Source of the DNA: Euleptes europaea
Taxonomy: Eukaryota > Chordata > Lepidosauria > Squamata > Sphaerodactylidae
Direction: 5' to 3'
DNA length: 64,000 nucleotides
Assembly: GCF_029931775.1 (NCBI RefSeq)
Contig: NC_079318.1
Span: 78,713,614 to 78,777,613 of the forward strand
Positions 13,125 to 24,600 of this stretch are shown in pieces (the first letter of the stretch is position 1; each line of letters starts with the position of its first letter). The position numbers and the translations under genes are program-made. The notes beneath the pieces were generated by a model that made no database searches, was not told the DNA's origin, and saw only the letters and a list, made by a program, of their open reading frames with translations.

Positions 13125-13342
13125 AACACATGAAGCTGCCTTATACTGAACTAGACCCCTGGTCCATCAAAGCCAGCATTGTCTACTCAGACCAGCAGTG
13201 GCTCTCCAGGGTCTTAGGCAGAGGTCTTTCCCATCGCCTTCTTACCTAGTCCCTTTAACTGGAGATGCCGGGGACTGAACCCTGGGACCTTCGCATGCCA
13301 AGCAGATGCTTTATGCTTTACCATTGAGCCACAGCCCCTCCC
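13125..13342 (-). repeat. tRNA-derived SINE, family 1
   Basis: The plus strand shows acatgaagctgccttatact at the SINE 3' end and gagccacagcccctcccc at its head. Target duplications were not looked for in detail. Confidence 0.85.
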
Positions 13343-13669
13343 CTGCAGACTGGCACTGACATAGTGCTTTTACTTCACAAAAATCATTCCAGTAACCGTT
13401 ATAACTTCTCCGTAAGGGAGGTCAGCATTATCCTTTAAAAAATTGGAAAAAGAGATTCTTCTGACATTTCTGGAGATGCATGGAGCCAGGCAAACTACCT
13501 GCGATCTTCCCCACAATGTCTAGGAACAGAGCTGCACTAGCACTTCAGAATGGTTTCAGACCAGCCCAAGCCTACCGCTCCGGGTACGATGTGCCATTTG
13601 AAACAAGACCCCGGACAAGGAGTTTGCTCTAGTTTCTGTCCACCCCTCGCACCCCACAGTGCAACTATT

Positions 13670-13862
13670 GTGATGCTATGATGATGCAGCCTTAAGAATG
13701 CTGGGCTAGAGCAATCTCGGTTCGAACCCCCACTCATTAGGTAACCTGAGGCACTCGCTCGCTCACTGCCTAGCCTACTTCACAGGGCTGCTTTGATAAT
13801 AAAATGGAGGATGGGACTTTGCGCCATGCGCTCCTTAGAGAAAAGCCGGGATAAAAAAATGT
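13670..13862 (+). repeat. MIR-like SINE
   Basis: It contains cggttcgaacccccactcat, gtaacctgaggcactcgctc, tacttcacagggctgctttg and a tail gataataaaatggagga. It has the same layout as 4044-4240. Confidence 0.6.
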
Positions 13863-13889
13863 CACAGACTGAGGTTTTTGTAGGCTGGA

Positions 13890-14330
13890 CGGCAGGCGAC
13901 GCCGGCCAGGCCAGTCGGAGTGATTCAAATCAGCCCGCAGGAAGCTCTTTCCTAGTCGCGGGTCTTTGCCGAGCCAACGCACAGTAGCGCGGCCCGGAAT
14001 AACACCGAGAGCCTCTCCCTTCCCGTCCGGAAAAATAAATGCCCGAAGAGCCGGCCGACCGTCCTCCCGCCACTCTCACCTCGAACCGCCTTTTCTTCAC
14101 AGAAACCGGTTGGGGGGAGGGGTGGCGGAGACAGCAAAATGGCGGCCGTGACAGGCGCTCACCGATGACGTCTTCCGATGACGCTTTTCGAGCGCGCGCT
14201 CGCTCGCTCTCCACGTGTGACGCGAGGACCGCTCTGCCCGGCCGACGTTCGGAAAAGCGGAGTGCGGAGCGTTCTGCGGCGGAGCGTGGTGGGAGCGTAT
14301 AAAGCGGCAGAAATCTGGACGCCTACGGCT
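13890..14330 (-). promoter_or_regulatory. GTF3C2: CpG-island promoter of GTF3C2 with probable non-coding exon 1
   Basis: This is a CpG-dense block. On the plus strand it has a YY1-like aaaatggcggcc (14137-14148), a CRE-like TGACGTCT (14166-14173) and a second tgacg. On the minus strand the text up to 14080 ends TTCGAG followed by GTGAGAG, a good donor for a leader exon that would join the acceptor at 11928. The transcription start was not determined. Confidence 0.55.
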
Positions 14331-14422
14331 AATATGCAGTGTTCTGAAGGGCAGGACTGACCCGCGTTTAGCAGTTACCTTTCTGCTCCGGTTGGAGCAA
14401 CTACCTCAGAAACAACCCCCCC

Positions 14423-15179
14423 TAGGGTTGCCAACCTCCAGGTAGTACAGGAGCGAAACCAATTTAAACCAAGTGCAAAAAATCTTTATCATGTAGCAAA
14501 ACAGAGGCCATCAGTTTGTGGAGGGTACGGCCGTTTCAAATTCTTAGCTTATAAAGCAATTCTTCTCCAGTCCTTCATTCAATATACTGCATATCTTTCT
14601 ATATATGCCATTAACATAATGTAGGTAACTTCAATTGTCCCACAAGGGGTACAGAGCCAAATCACGCCCCACTCCAGGTAAGGATTCAAAGCTAAGAATT
14701 TGAAACGGCCGTATCCTCCACAAACTGATGGCCTCTATTTTGCTACATGATATCTGCCTTCAATAAGAAGATTCTGTACTCATCGAGACAACTTTGATAA
14801 ACAACTTTTGTACATATGAATTGTATACATGGATTTTTGTGGGTTTTGATGTACATTTTGTCTTGTGTTGTCTTGAATTATATGTGGTAGCTTATATTTT
14901 TTGCACTTTGTTTAAATTGGTTTCGCTCCTGTACTTATTTCCAAATCCCTTGATACTTGTACAGTGGTGTCTATTTCGTTCTCCCAACCTCCAGGTAGTA
15001 GCTGGAGATCTCCTGCTATTACAACTGATCGCCAGCCGATAGAGATCAGTTCATCTGGAGAAAAAGGCCACTTTGGCCATTGGACTCTATGGCATCAAAG
15101 TCCCTCCCCAAACCCCACCCTCCTCAGGCTCCGCCCCAAAAACCTCCCGCCGGTGGCGAAGATGGACCTGGCAACCTTA
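14423..15179 (+). mobile_element. hAT-type GC-rich MITE, split by a later insertion
   Basis: The ends are tagggttgccaacctcc (14423) and acctggcaacctta (15179). The body (tggagatctcctgctattac, ggactctatggcatcaaagt) matches the intact copy at 57235-57427. The copy is interrupted after its first 25 bases by the insertion at 14448-14983. Confidence 0.7.
14448..14983. mobile_element. Insertion with inverted 5' end and 17-bp target duplication, Penelope-like candidate
   Basis: The 536-bp insert is flanked by identical 17-bp copies ccaacctccaggtagta (14431-14447 and 14984-15000). Its left 108 bases are the reverse complement of two separate internal blocks: 14689-14752 and the block around 14893-14932 (ttggtttcgctcctg). 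No reading frame of note. The long target duplication and inverted partial 5' copy recall Penelope-like insertions, but the family is not proven. Confidence 0.5.
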
Positions 15180-15518
15180 CATCCCCCCCCCTAATGTTGT
15201 TGTTTGGCAGAAGTTTCAAAGGAACTCTCTGCTAATCCCTTTCATACAGCCTTTTAGAAGAATCCTCAAACAAAAAGAACTGGTAGTTGTACATTATGCT
15301 GAGGGAAAATGCTAATACAAATAACTTAATTATTTTCTTTTAACAGTGTTTGCAAACTCCCCCCACTAAATCAGCCTTACACACACACAAAACCCCAAGA
15401 ACTATATTTCTACCTTTCACTCTTCCCTATATTTACCCCTTTTCTCCCACCCAAAGATCACTCAAACAACCAAACTCCACCATACAAATGTTACCTGTAA
15501 CCAGCCCCAAACATTGGG

Positions 15519-15788
15519 GGTTACCGCACTTTGTATTCCCAGTGATGTAGTTAGAGTTTGAAAATGTTATAAACAACATCGCTTTAAAAGGGTTTTTGGA
15601 TACCACGGCTTATAAATGGTTGGAAGATGTCTTCACAGCTAAAGGGGCCAAACAAAGTGTGAACAGTATTTTTTATAACGTTTTCAAACTCTTAATACGT
15701 TGGTGGGAATACATAGAAAGTGCGAACAGTATTTTTATAACGTTTTCAAACTCTTAATACATCACTGGGAATACAAGTGCGGTAACCC
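15519..15788. mobile_element. Non-autonomous DNA transposon with about 50-bp inverted ends
   Basis: The left end ggttaccgcactttgtattc and the right end gaatacaagtgcggtaacc are inverted copies over about 50 bases (also gagtttgaaaatgttataaa / ttataacgttttcaaactc). Near the right end the block gaacagtatttttataacg is present twice in direct order (about 15662 and 15724). The superfamily is not assigned because no clear target duplication was found. Confidence 0.6.
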
Positions 15789-16039
15789 ATTCTCTTCCCT
15801 ATAGGTTAATTGCCATCTTACCTAAAACCCACAAACCAATCTCCATCACACCCTTGGTACAATATCCTTCCTTACATTAATTATCTCATAGCTGACTCTT
15901 CTGTTAAAAGCATACTAGGGTCACACCACCAACCTCCCAGATACTTCATTCTCAAAACAGACATTACAACCAAGCTGGCAACAATCCTCATGTTGCTGTG
16001 TTGGACTAACGGGAGTGATAATATTTTCAAAGGGTAGTC

Positions 16040-16200
16040 TGTAGTAGAACAGATAGAATCAAGTCCAACAGCCCATTAGAAACCAAGATTTTTTTGGGGG
16101 AGGGGGTATAAGCTTTCGAGAGTCAAAGCTCCCTTCATCAGATGAAGGGAATGACCATATACAAATCAATGGAAAATGGAAAGACCCCAGCTGTTATTGA
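16040..16200 (-). mobile_element. Penelope-type terminal fragment with hammerhead-like core
   Basis: Minus-strand text shares the gcttatac / gcttagc-type motif and order with the terminal elements at 26215 and 32767. It holds the hammerhead-like core described at 16105-16141. Confidence 0.5.
16105..16141 (-). ncRNA. Hammerhead-ribozyme-like motif
   Basis: The minus strand reads CTGATGA (16141-16135), a stem-II hairpin with GGGAG/CTCTC arms, then GAAA (16117-16114) and a short gcttata. This fits the CUGANGA...GAAA core known in the terminal repeats of Penelope-like elements. There is one extra base between CUGANGA and stem II. Cleavage activity is not shown, and stem III cannot be judged by eye. 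Confidence 0.45.
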
Positions 16201-16894
16201 CCACAGCGCTTAATATTCTGATTTCATTATTATGACCAATAGCTGTTTAGACCTCTCCTGCTCCATAAATGTACCCCCCTTTTCCCACGTACGCCAGTGA
16301 CCATTGCTGTATCTTGTGATAGTGAATTCCACATGTGCCTTGGAGAACCAACTGCCTCTCTCATTGAAATGGTATCACTAGGTAATGAGAGATGGGTGCA
16401 TAAGTGTAATTCCAAAGCACCCCCCTTTAAAACCATGTAAAGTAGGAGCAACAGGGGGGTTATGGGCACAGAAAGCTTTCATTTGTCAGTGTGAAAAGGG
16501 TTTCTTTGAACAAGTAGGTAAAATCACTTAGAAGCTTCTGAACTCCAAGCTCATATAAAATATAATCTTCACATTCCCTGTCATTTGCATATTCTAAGTC
16601 AATTTAGCTGACAGTTTTATATTGAATATTATGCAGCCCAAGAATCCAAATAATGCATTGCTCTACTGTAAATCTATATTATTTCAATACATACAATTCA
16701 CAACGTTGCTGCCAACTACCTCTTCAAGGAAAGGCAAGAGCTCTGCCTACATAACGTACACCTGAGCTTTTGGATGTGGGTATGCAGCTCCACGAGCAAG
16801 TTAGCAAGAAAGAAGTCCCATTTCAGAATTACAGCTTACTCCACTTTAAGGACAGAGGGCTTCCACTACATGGCCCTGACTAGCAAGCAACTCC

Positions 16895-17265
16895 AAAATA
16901 AAAATGGAAGAGCCCTGTTGGATCTGACCAGTGGTCCATCTCCAGCATCCTGTCTCACACAGTGGCCAACCAATTACTCTGGAGGTCCAACAACAGGGCA
17001 TAGAGACCAAGGCCTTCCCCTGACATTGCCTCCTGGCACTGGGATTCAGAGGTTTACTGCCTCTGAATGTGGATGTTCCCTTTAGTCATCATGGCTAGTA
17101 GCCATTGACAGTAGTAGCCTCCTTGAATGCCTAATTTCCTTTTAAAGTCATCTATGCCTGTGGCCATCCCTACATCCTCTGGCAGTGAACTCCACATTTT
17201 AATCACTCATTGTGTAAAGAACTATCTCCTTTTACTAGGATGATTAAACTTCCATGTACCAGCTC
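16895..17265 (-). mobile_element. CR1-type LINE 3' fragment
   Basis: The plus strand reads gttggatctgaccagtggtc, catcctgtctcacacagtgg, ggcatagagaccaaggcc and cactgggattcagaggttta, a common squamate repeat in reverse. The same end appears in forward orientation at 63125. Confidence 0.55.
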
Positions 17266-17409
17266 CCATTGCCTCTCTGGGCAAACTCCACACCATGGTC
17301 AACGCTTACACTGTCTGTCCCTTAAGTGCTGCAAGGTACCTCACTGTCTGCATTCAAAGGACCAAGGTTCAGGCTAGAAAGAGAGATTGTTTCCATTGGG
17401 ACCCTGAGA

Positions 17410-17612
17410 GCCAGAGTGATGGAGGGAAGGTTAAGAGTACGATCTGGGATTCCTGCTCTGCCATGGAAGCTTGCTAGGTGACCTTGGGCGTCAACCCTCT
17501 TAACTTAACCTACCGGTACCTCACAAGGTTGTTGTGAAGATTAAATGAAGGTGTGGCGAACAATGTACGCTGCTTTGGGTCCCCACTGGGGAGAAAGTAA
17601 TAAATGAGGCAC
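17410..17612 (+). repeat. MIR-like SINE
   Basis: It contains ctctgccatggaagcttgct, gtgaccttgggcgtcaaccc and acctcacaaggttgttgtga, then gattaaatgaaggtgtgg. Confidence 0.65.
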
Positions 17613-18267
17613 TGTCTGTCTTGCGTCCCCAAAGTCCAGAGAGCAGGCAAAGGCAGCACAGAAATATTCCAGGTTGTGTGGTACCCTTACTCCCTGATGT
17701 TTGGCCTATGAAATTAGCCACATCCTCAAAGAGTCCCCCTCCCACCCCTCATCAACCTGACTTCTCATTGTGATTTGCCCAGCCTACACAGCTGACACTG
17801 GGTTACTTAGCTATAAAATGAAGATTTCCACCAGATCACACAAGAACTCTTGGCTGACTCAAACTTGCAATAATGGATTTAACTGAGTTGGGTCCTGCTC
17901 AACGTGGCCAATCAGCATCAAGCCACGCAGGTGCCTGCAGAGGCCAGACTTCCAAAGCCATCGGTTACGTGGAGGGGAAGGCGTGTGTGGCTCAGGTTGT
18001 AGACAGGCCAGCAGGCTCTGATCCACTGGAATCACACCAGAGAGGTCTTGCTGGTACGTTGCCAGGAAGAGCAGGAAAAGGAGGGACACATTACGGCCCC
18101 TGCAAAGCTGTGGCTAATTTCAAGGGGGAGGCCTGGCAGCCCTGTCTCCCAAACCAGGACACAGATGTTGAGCCTAAGGAAAGGCACTCTGCAACTGCTC
18201 ACACTTATGGTTTCATAATTTCCTGGCCTGAGCCCTGCCTCCCAGGTTGATGGCCTGTGCAGATGGT
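17613..18267. other. Intergenic, nothing recognised
   Basis: An open frame at 17873-18250 (plus) has no recognisable domain and no neighbours supporting an exon. Confidence 0.3.
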
Positions 18268-18269
18268 TC

Positions 18270-18510
18270 TCACATGGAGCAGCCTTATACTGAATCAGAC
18301 CATTGTTTCATGAAAGCCAGCATTGCCTATTCAGACTGGCAACAACTCTCCAGGGTCTCCTGCATTGTGCAGGGGGTTGGACTAGATGACCCTGGTGGTC
18401 CCTTCCAACTCTATGATTCTGGCTGAGGTCTTTCACATTAACTCCTACACGATCCTTTAAACCGGAGGCTGAACCTGGGACCTACTACATGATCTACCAC
18501 TGAGCCCCAG
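18270..18510 (-). repeat. tRNA-derived SINE, family 1, carrying a CR1 tail
   Basis: A reverse family-1 SINE whose body is interrupted at 18357-18421 by a forward CR1 3' end (ggttggactagatgaccctg ... ctatgattct). Confidence 0.7.
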
Positions 18511-18612
18511 AAAGTCAATTCTGCAGGGGAAGGGGAGGATGCTGTGGGGCATTGCTCAGAGTCATGTCTCAATTCAGGGACGCACACACGGCACAGAGCA
18601 GGGCACACAAGG

Positions 18613-18618
18613 TTTATT
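18613..18618 (-). terminator. EIF2B4: EIF2B4 poly(A) signal
   Basis: AATAAA on the minus strand, 16-21 bases past the EIF2B4 stop codon, which gives a very short 3'UTR. Confidence 0.7.
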
Positions 18619-18633
18619 CACCCCCCTCCCACA

Positions 18634-21600
18634 TCACTGCTCCACGTTCTTGACACGCAACACAACAGGGACAGAGGTGCAAGGGATCATCCCCAAGTCT
18701 GTGATCACCAGGTCCACCAGCTCCATGGGGGTCACGTCATAGACCAGATTGAGGAGGCGCAATGACTTGCTCTCTTGCCAGCCGGCCAGCGGGACCTTCC
18801 CTCGGTGCTGCACTATCAGGTCATCAGGGTCATCTGCGGGGACAAGGGAAACAAGAAGAGTTGTTTTTTAAACCCCGAATTTCTCTACCTTTAAGGAGTC
18901 TCAAAATGGATTACAGCCGCCTTCTTTTCCTCTCCCACAACAGACACATTGTGAGAGGGTTCGGAGAGCGCTGTGACTAGCCCGAGGTCACCCAGCAGGC
19001 TTCATGTGGAGGAGTGAGGAATCAAACCCAGTTCATGTCAGAGTCCACTGCTCATGTGGAGGAGTGGGGAATTAAACCCGGTTCTCCAGATTAGAATCCA
19101 CCGCTCTTAACCACTATGCCATGCTGACAAGTGGGCTGGGGCTCCCTCCCTCCCTGAAGCATAAGCAGTGGGGCACAGCTGGATTTGCACAGCCAGGCGG
19201 GTATGCTGGGGTTCTGTGAAGGAGAAAGTCCCTCCCTGCTTCCAGGACTAGAAGCCTACTTCGAAGTCCTTGATGACATCCTTGTCTTTCAGGGACCAGT
19301 CCTTAGCAGGTCTGAAGAAACAGGATCTGATCGCAAATGGCCAACCTAGAATTTGCCCAGTCCCACCTCTGTCACCTTTCCCCTTCCCCCCACCTTTTGG
19401 TGCCCACCTACTACCCTAAAACAGCAATCTGTTGGCCCGAACCACAAGAGATGTGGATTGCACAATTGGCTGGACCAGCCTTTGGACAAGGTAGAAAGCA
19501 GCAGCTAACATGCCTTCTGCTTGGGCTTCAGTCCTGCCTGCCTCCAGGATCAAGAGCAATTTGCTCACTGGGCAGTTGGATTCCCTGCTCAGGCCTGGGG
19601 GTCTCAGCTACTCTAACCTCTCCCCAACCAGGATTCTTGCAAAGTAAGCATGTGCTATAAGCCCCTGTGATTACTAAAGTCAGGGCAGGGCAGAAATCCA
19701 GCAGGATAATGCCAGATTCCCCACCCTTGTGGGGCAGCCCCCATGTAACAACGTACCAAGTTCATTGGAGACAAAGGAGTCGGTCTGGACCCGGTCACAG
19801 AACTTGTAAGTCTCGCAGCAGACCAGGACCGGCACATTATGGGCCTTGGAAATCAGGGCAATTTGCGACGTGCCCATCCGTGACATCACAGAGCCATTGG
19901 CCAACAGCGCGTGAGCTCCCAGCAGAACCTTGGAGACCTGCCAGGGTGGGCAAGTTGGGCTGTTAATTCCCTTTCAGCCAAATGAACACACGAAGCTGCC
20001 TTATACTGAATCAGACCCTTTGTTCACCCATCAGTATTGTCTACTCAGACCGGCAGCAGATCTCCAGGGTCTCAGGCAGAGGTCTTTCACCTGCCTAGTC
20101 CCTTTAACTGGAGATGCCAGGGATTGAACCTGGGACCTTCTGCATGCCAAGCAGAGGCTCTACCACTGAGCCACAGCCCCTCCCAAATCCTCGAGAGCCC
20201 CAAAGGAAACCCCATCCAATCAATTCTCCCTATTCCCAACGGCTGCCATACCAAATCCAGGGCGAGCAGCCACCTTCCCCCCTTCCCTCTAATTCCATCA
20301 AACCACCAGATTTTGCTCCTCTGCCCAGCAAAGCCACCTTAGACTGAATCAGATCCTTGGTCTATATCAAGCTTAGTACGGTCTACTCTGACTGGCAGCA
20401 GCAACCCAGGGTCTCAGGCAGAGGTTTTTCACATCACCTGCTATCTGATCCTTTTAACAGGAGGTGGCAGGGATTGAACCTGGGACCTTCTACATGCAAA
20501 GCAGATGCTCTGTCCCTGAGCCACAGCACCTCCCCAGCTCCTTTGCCCACATCATCTCTCCTCCCCTTCCAGTCCCTAATTCCTGCCCTTTCCCACCAAG
20601 CACCCCACCTCAGGCAACACATAGGAGATGGCGTTGATCAGCACGTAGCTGCAGCAGACACCCTGCTTCACCAGCCGATGTAGAGTTTCCCGGCCCTCCA
20701 GCCGCGGCCGACTGTCCACCACCACCACTCGGAAGGCACGGCCCTTGGTGTGGGCATCGCATAGTGTGCGGCTCACCAGGGAGGAGCTGCCGGGCAAATG
20801 GACAGAGAGGCAGACAGCAAGGAACCTAAGCCACAGGCCAACTTGCCATCCATGTGACCCATATGCCCACTCCCACAACTCCCACCTTAGCAGGAAGACA
20901 CTGCTTCTTTCTCCCTTCATTTACAATATACTCTTAAATATAATGAAATTTGGCAGCTACCGGGTCAGGAACCTAAACCACAAAGTGACTCCTGCCAACA
21001 GGATAACTCACATCTCTCCCTGACAGTGTTGTACTGGCTACAGTAAACACCTGCTCTGCATGCGGAAGGAGAATCTACGAACAAGGGTGCCAGCTGCAGA
21101 ACATCAAGACTGACCCTTTCTTTCCCTTCCTGTCTGCAGGGTATAAAGCCAAGAAGCAAGTACAACCAACCAGTGCTGAAATACCAAACGTAACCCCAAC
21201 AACAGCACGATAGGCTATCAATAAACAATAAAATCCCAAACATTCAAACACATAATGATTTCATTGTAATTGGATGACAGAAAGCATATCGTCACAAACT
21301 AACATCCAGGATAAGTTCATCAGTCTTTGGAAAAGTACCCAAAGCGGTCATTACTTGCTGGTCCTATGTGAGGAAGGTTGTTTATGCTCAAACCTCCTCT
21401 TTATTACATGATATGTAGACTGATAAAGTTATCCTTCGAAACGGCAGATATCCAGTTCTGTCTCTTCCATCAACATTACTGTTTATTCATCATATTATTA
21501 CTCTGTTGGGACTGTGATATACCCATTTACCTGCTCAAAGCAGAATTTGGACAATTTTGTCTTACTTTGAGCTTTTCCGCATTAGCTCCTGGATGTTGTT

Positions 21601-24600
21601 GGAGTTACGCTGGGTATAAAGCCAAGACATGGGCAGAGTACAGACCTTTTGGCAAAAGCCAAGGGCTCTTGGCTCTGAGCCCATGGCCTGCAGTCCTTGA
21701 ATGAAGAGCCTACTGGATCTAGAACCAGCCTATGATGTGTTCTTGTGCTTTATAAGGTCCATGCTTTTATGCTGAGCTGGGTTTTTAATGCTGGGTTTTA
21801 ATTAATATTTTTAACGCTTTGTTTAAATTGTTTTTATTTTGTAGTCCGCCTCAGGCAGGTTCCTGGACAGGTGGTATACTTTCCCCCCTAATTAATAAAC
21901 AATAATAAATTGCCTTAATAAATAAAGCCCTGGCAAGCAATGGAACGGTGCTGCCTGACTTGGCTGGATCAACAGCCCCCATTCACAGTAGCAGTTCTGC
22001 CCTCCACTCCACCCAGGCAGCAGGATTTCACCATCCTGACCACCACCACCACCCCCGGGCATAACTCCGTACCATCCGTATACCAGGATGACATCCCCGT
22101 CGTTGATCTTTTCAAAGGCAGACTTGGAGATGGCTTCAGCGGCCAAAACAATCTTCTCCCGCACGTACTTGTCAATGGCTTCTTGTAGTACCCTCTTGGC
22201 CTGTTGCGGGAAGGAGGGTCTGGTTACATTTGGAGAGATCCACATCAAAGCCCCACACTCCTTATATTGCTCAAATTGATAACCCCACCACCAACAACAC
22301 ATACACACTATACCAAGTTGGAAAGAATCCCTTTCTTGCCCCTTGCAGGGCAAACTGAAGGTCTGTTTCCCCAAAGAGTTTCCACCTCACTGACTAGTAG
22401 GGGAAATGAAGTGGCAATGGGGGAGAGGAAGTGATGTACTGCAGCTAGGAACAGACAAATGTATTTGCTGGACATTTCCTCAGCTAGCCGTTAAGTAGAT
22501 ACAACAATTATTACCTGGAAAATCACCTACATTAGAAGTCACTGGAGACAGGCTGGATGAGGAAAGCCTCTCGATGTATTTGGTAAAATAGGCTAGTGAT
22601 CTGGCCGCAGTGATTTACGCTCTGATCCCATCCAGGTTAGATTACTGTAATGCACTTTATGAGGACTGCCTTTGGAAACTGTTTGGAACCTTCAACTGGT
22701 CCAAAAATGGGGCAACCAGGTTGCTGTAAAGAGCTGGATACAGGGACTGTTATCATCCCTCTGCTGAAAGATCTCTGCTGGCTGCCTGTCTGTTTCTAAG
22801 TGCTGGTCCCCCCCCCCCCATATAAAGCTGTAAATGGTTTGAGACCAGGGTACTTAAAGGACCACCTTCACCTGTATTGTCCACCCCACCATTTAAGATC
22901 ATCTTCAGTTATCCTGTTTTTAGAGGTGAGGCAGATGGCAATCACAGACAGGGCTTCTTCAGTGGTGGCACCTCACCTTTGGAATGCCTTCCCCCCATGA
23001 GGCTCATTTGGCACCTACCTTACTTTCTTTTAGGCATCAGGCCAAAACACTTCTATCTTTCAAACAGCTTTGGTCTGCTTCTGGCCCAAGAATCATTTTT
23101 ATTTACATGGTTTTAGGCCGCTTTGTGTGTATTTCATGTTGTTGTTATGCCCTGGTTTGTTTTAATGGCATTGGCTTGTTTTTAATGGCTGTGTTTTAAT
23201 GACTTTGTATTATTATCTTAGGCATAAGCCACCTTGAGCAGGTCTCTGGAGAGGCGGCATATACATTTTCTAAGTCAATAAATAGATAGGACAAACCCAC
23301 AGCGCTACAGTGGAGCATGATCTGACCTCCAAAACCAATATTCATGACCTGCAACTTTCATAGCTGCAGGACTGCCTCTACCCAATGTGCCCGCAAACTG
23401 GCTCCGATCATCATACTTGGGTTTATTGGTAGCTTCCTCACTCAGGTCAGCAAGATCTGTCTATGTTCAGGCATGCACGTTCTCAGCAGCCACACCAATG
23501 CCATGAAATGGGCTTCCCAAAGATGCGCGGAGGACGCCAAAACTGCACAGAAGCCCTGTGGAACTTTTCAGACATGCCTTTGGCAGCCTATGAGTGGAGA
23601 TTGTGGCTTGTTTCCTTTTATTTGCATTTGTGAGACAGTATTTGCTTTTAAATTTGACATAATCTGCTTGGAGTCCAATTGATGGGGAGAAAAACAAAGC
23701 ACTCAAACAAATAAATGCCCCTGAGGACAGCCGCTTTACCCCTGCGGCATCCTGATCCTGCAGCTCTGGGGAATAGCAAACTCACCTCCTCCTCTCGCAT
23801 GCTTCCGGGCAACCCTGAGATCTCCTTCTTGAGGAACTTGATGGCGTTGCCCATACTGGCCGAGAGGGGCCGACACTGGTTCAGAAAACTGCAAAGGAGA
23901 GCAGCACTCAGCCCAGCCTTCAAGACACCTCTCCCTCTCCAGTAACACCTGGCTTCCCAAAGACCAAAAGCAAACCCCCTAAACTCCTGTCACCTGATGT
24001 AGGGCTTCAGCTTGTTCACCAGGTCCCGTGAGAGCTCCTCGTTGGCAGGGGTGGTGTAGTCTGCAATGACCTGAGGGAGAAAGAAGCTGCTGTTGGGAAG
24101 GTTCCTTTGAATTCCCAGCAAAGCAGAACCCCACAAGCTCCCCTCGCACATACCTGCTTGAAGACACGCAACAGAGCAATGCAACGGGCATTGGAGCCAT
24201 TGATAATGCCCTGGGAATACTGGAGGCCAAGACGCACCACTGCTGGATGGATGACAGACGCAGGAATGCTGGGGGTGGACGGGAATTAAGAGATTACTAA
24301 TCTACAGCAATTTATTTTTATTTATTTAAAAATTGTGTCCCACATTTCAATTCTGGGAATGGTCCAAAGATGGCTTAACAAGTAAAAGCAGTGAAATAAA
24401 AAAGTGTCCTGGCCCATGTGGGTCAGAGAGGGAAGCTTAGTCCATCTGCCTGTGATTAACACATTAACACATGAATCTGCTTTATACTGAATCAAACCCT
24501 TGGTCCATCAAAGTCAGTATTGTCTACTCAGACCAGCAGTGGCTCTCTCGGGTCTCAGGCAGAGGTCTTTCCCATCACCTACTTGCCTAGTCCTTTTCAC

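Noticed and set aside
15790-16030. Possible RT-like fragment before the Penelope-type terminal piece
   Set aside because: I could not find any conserved RT motif, so I left it unassigned.
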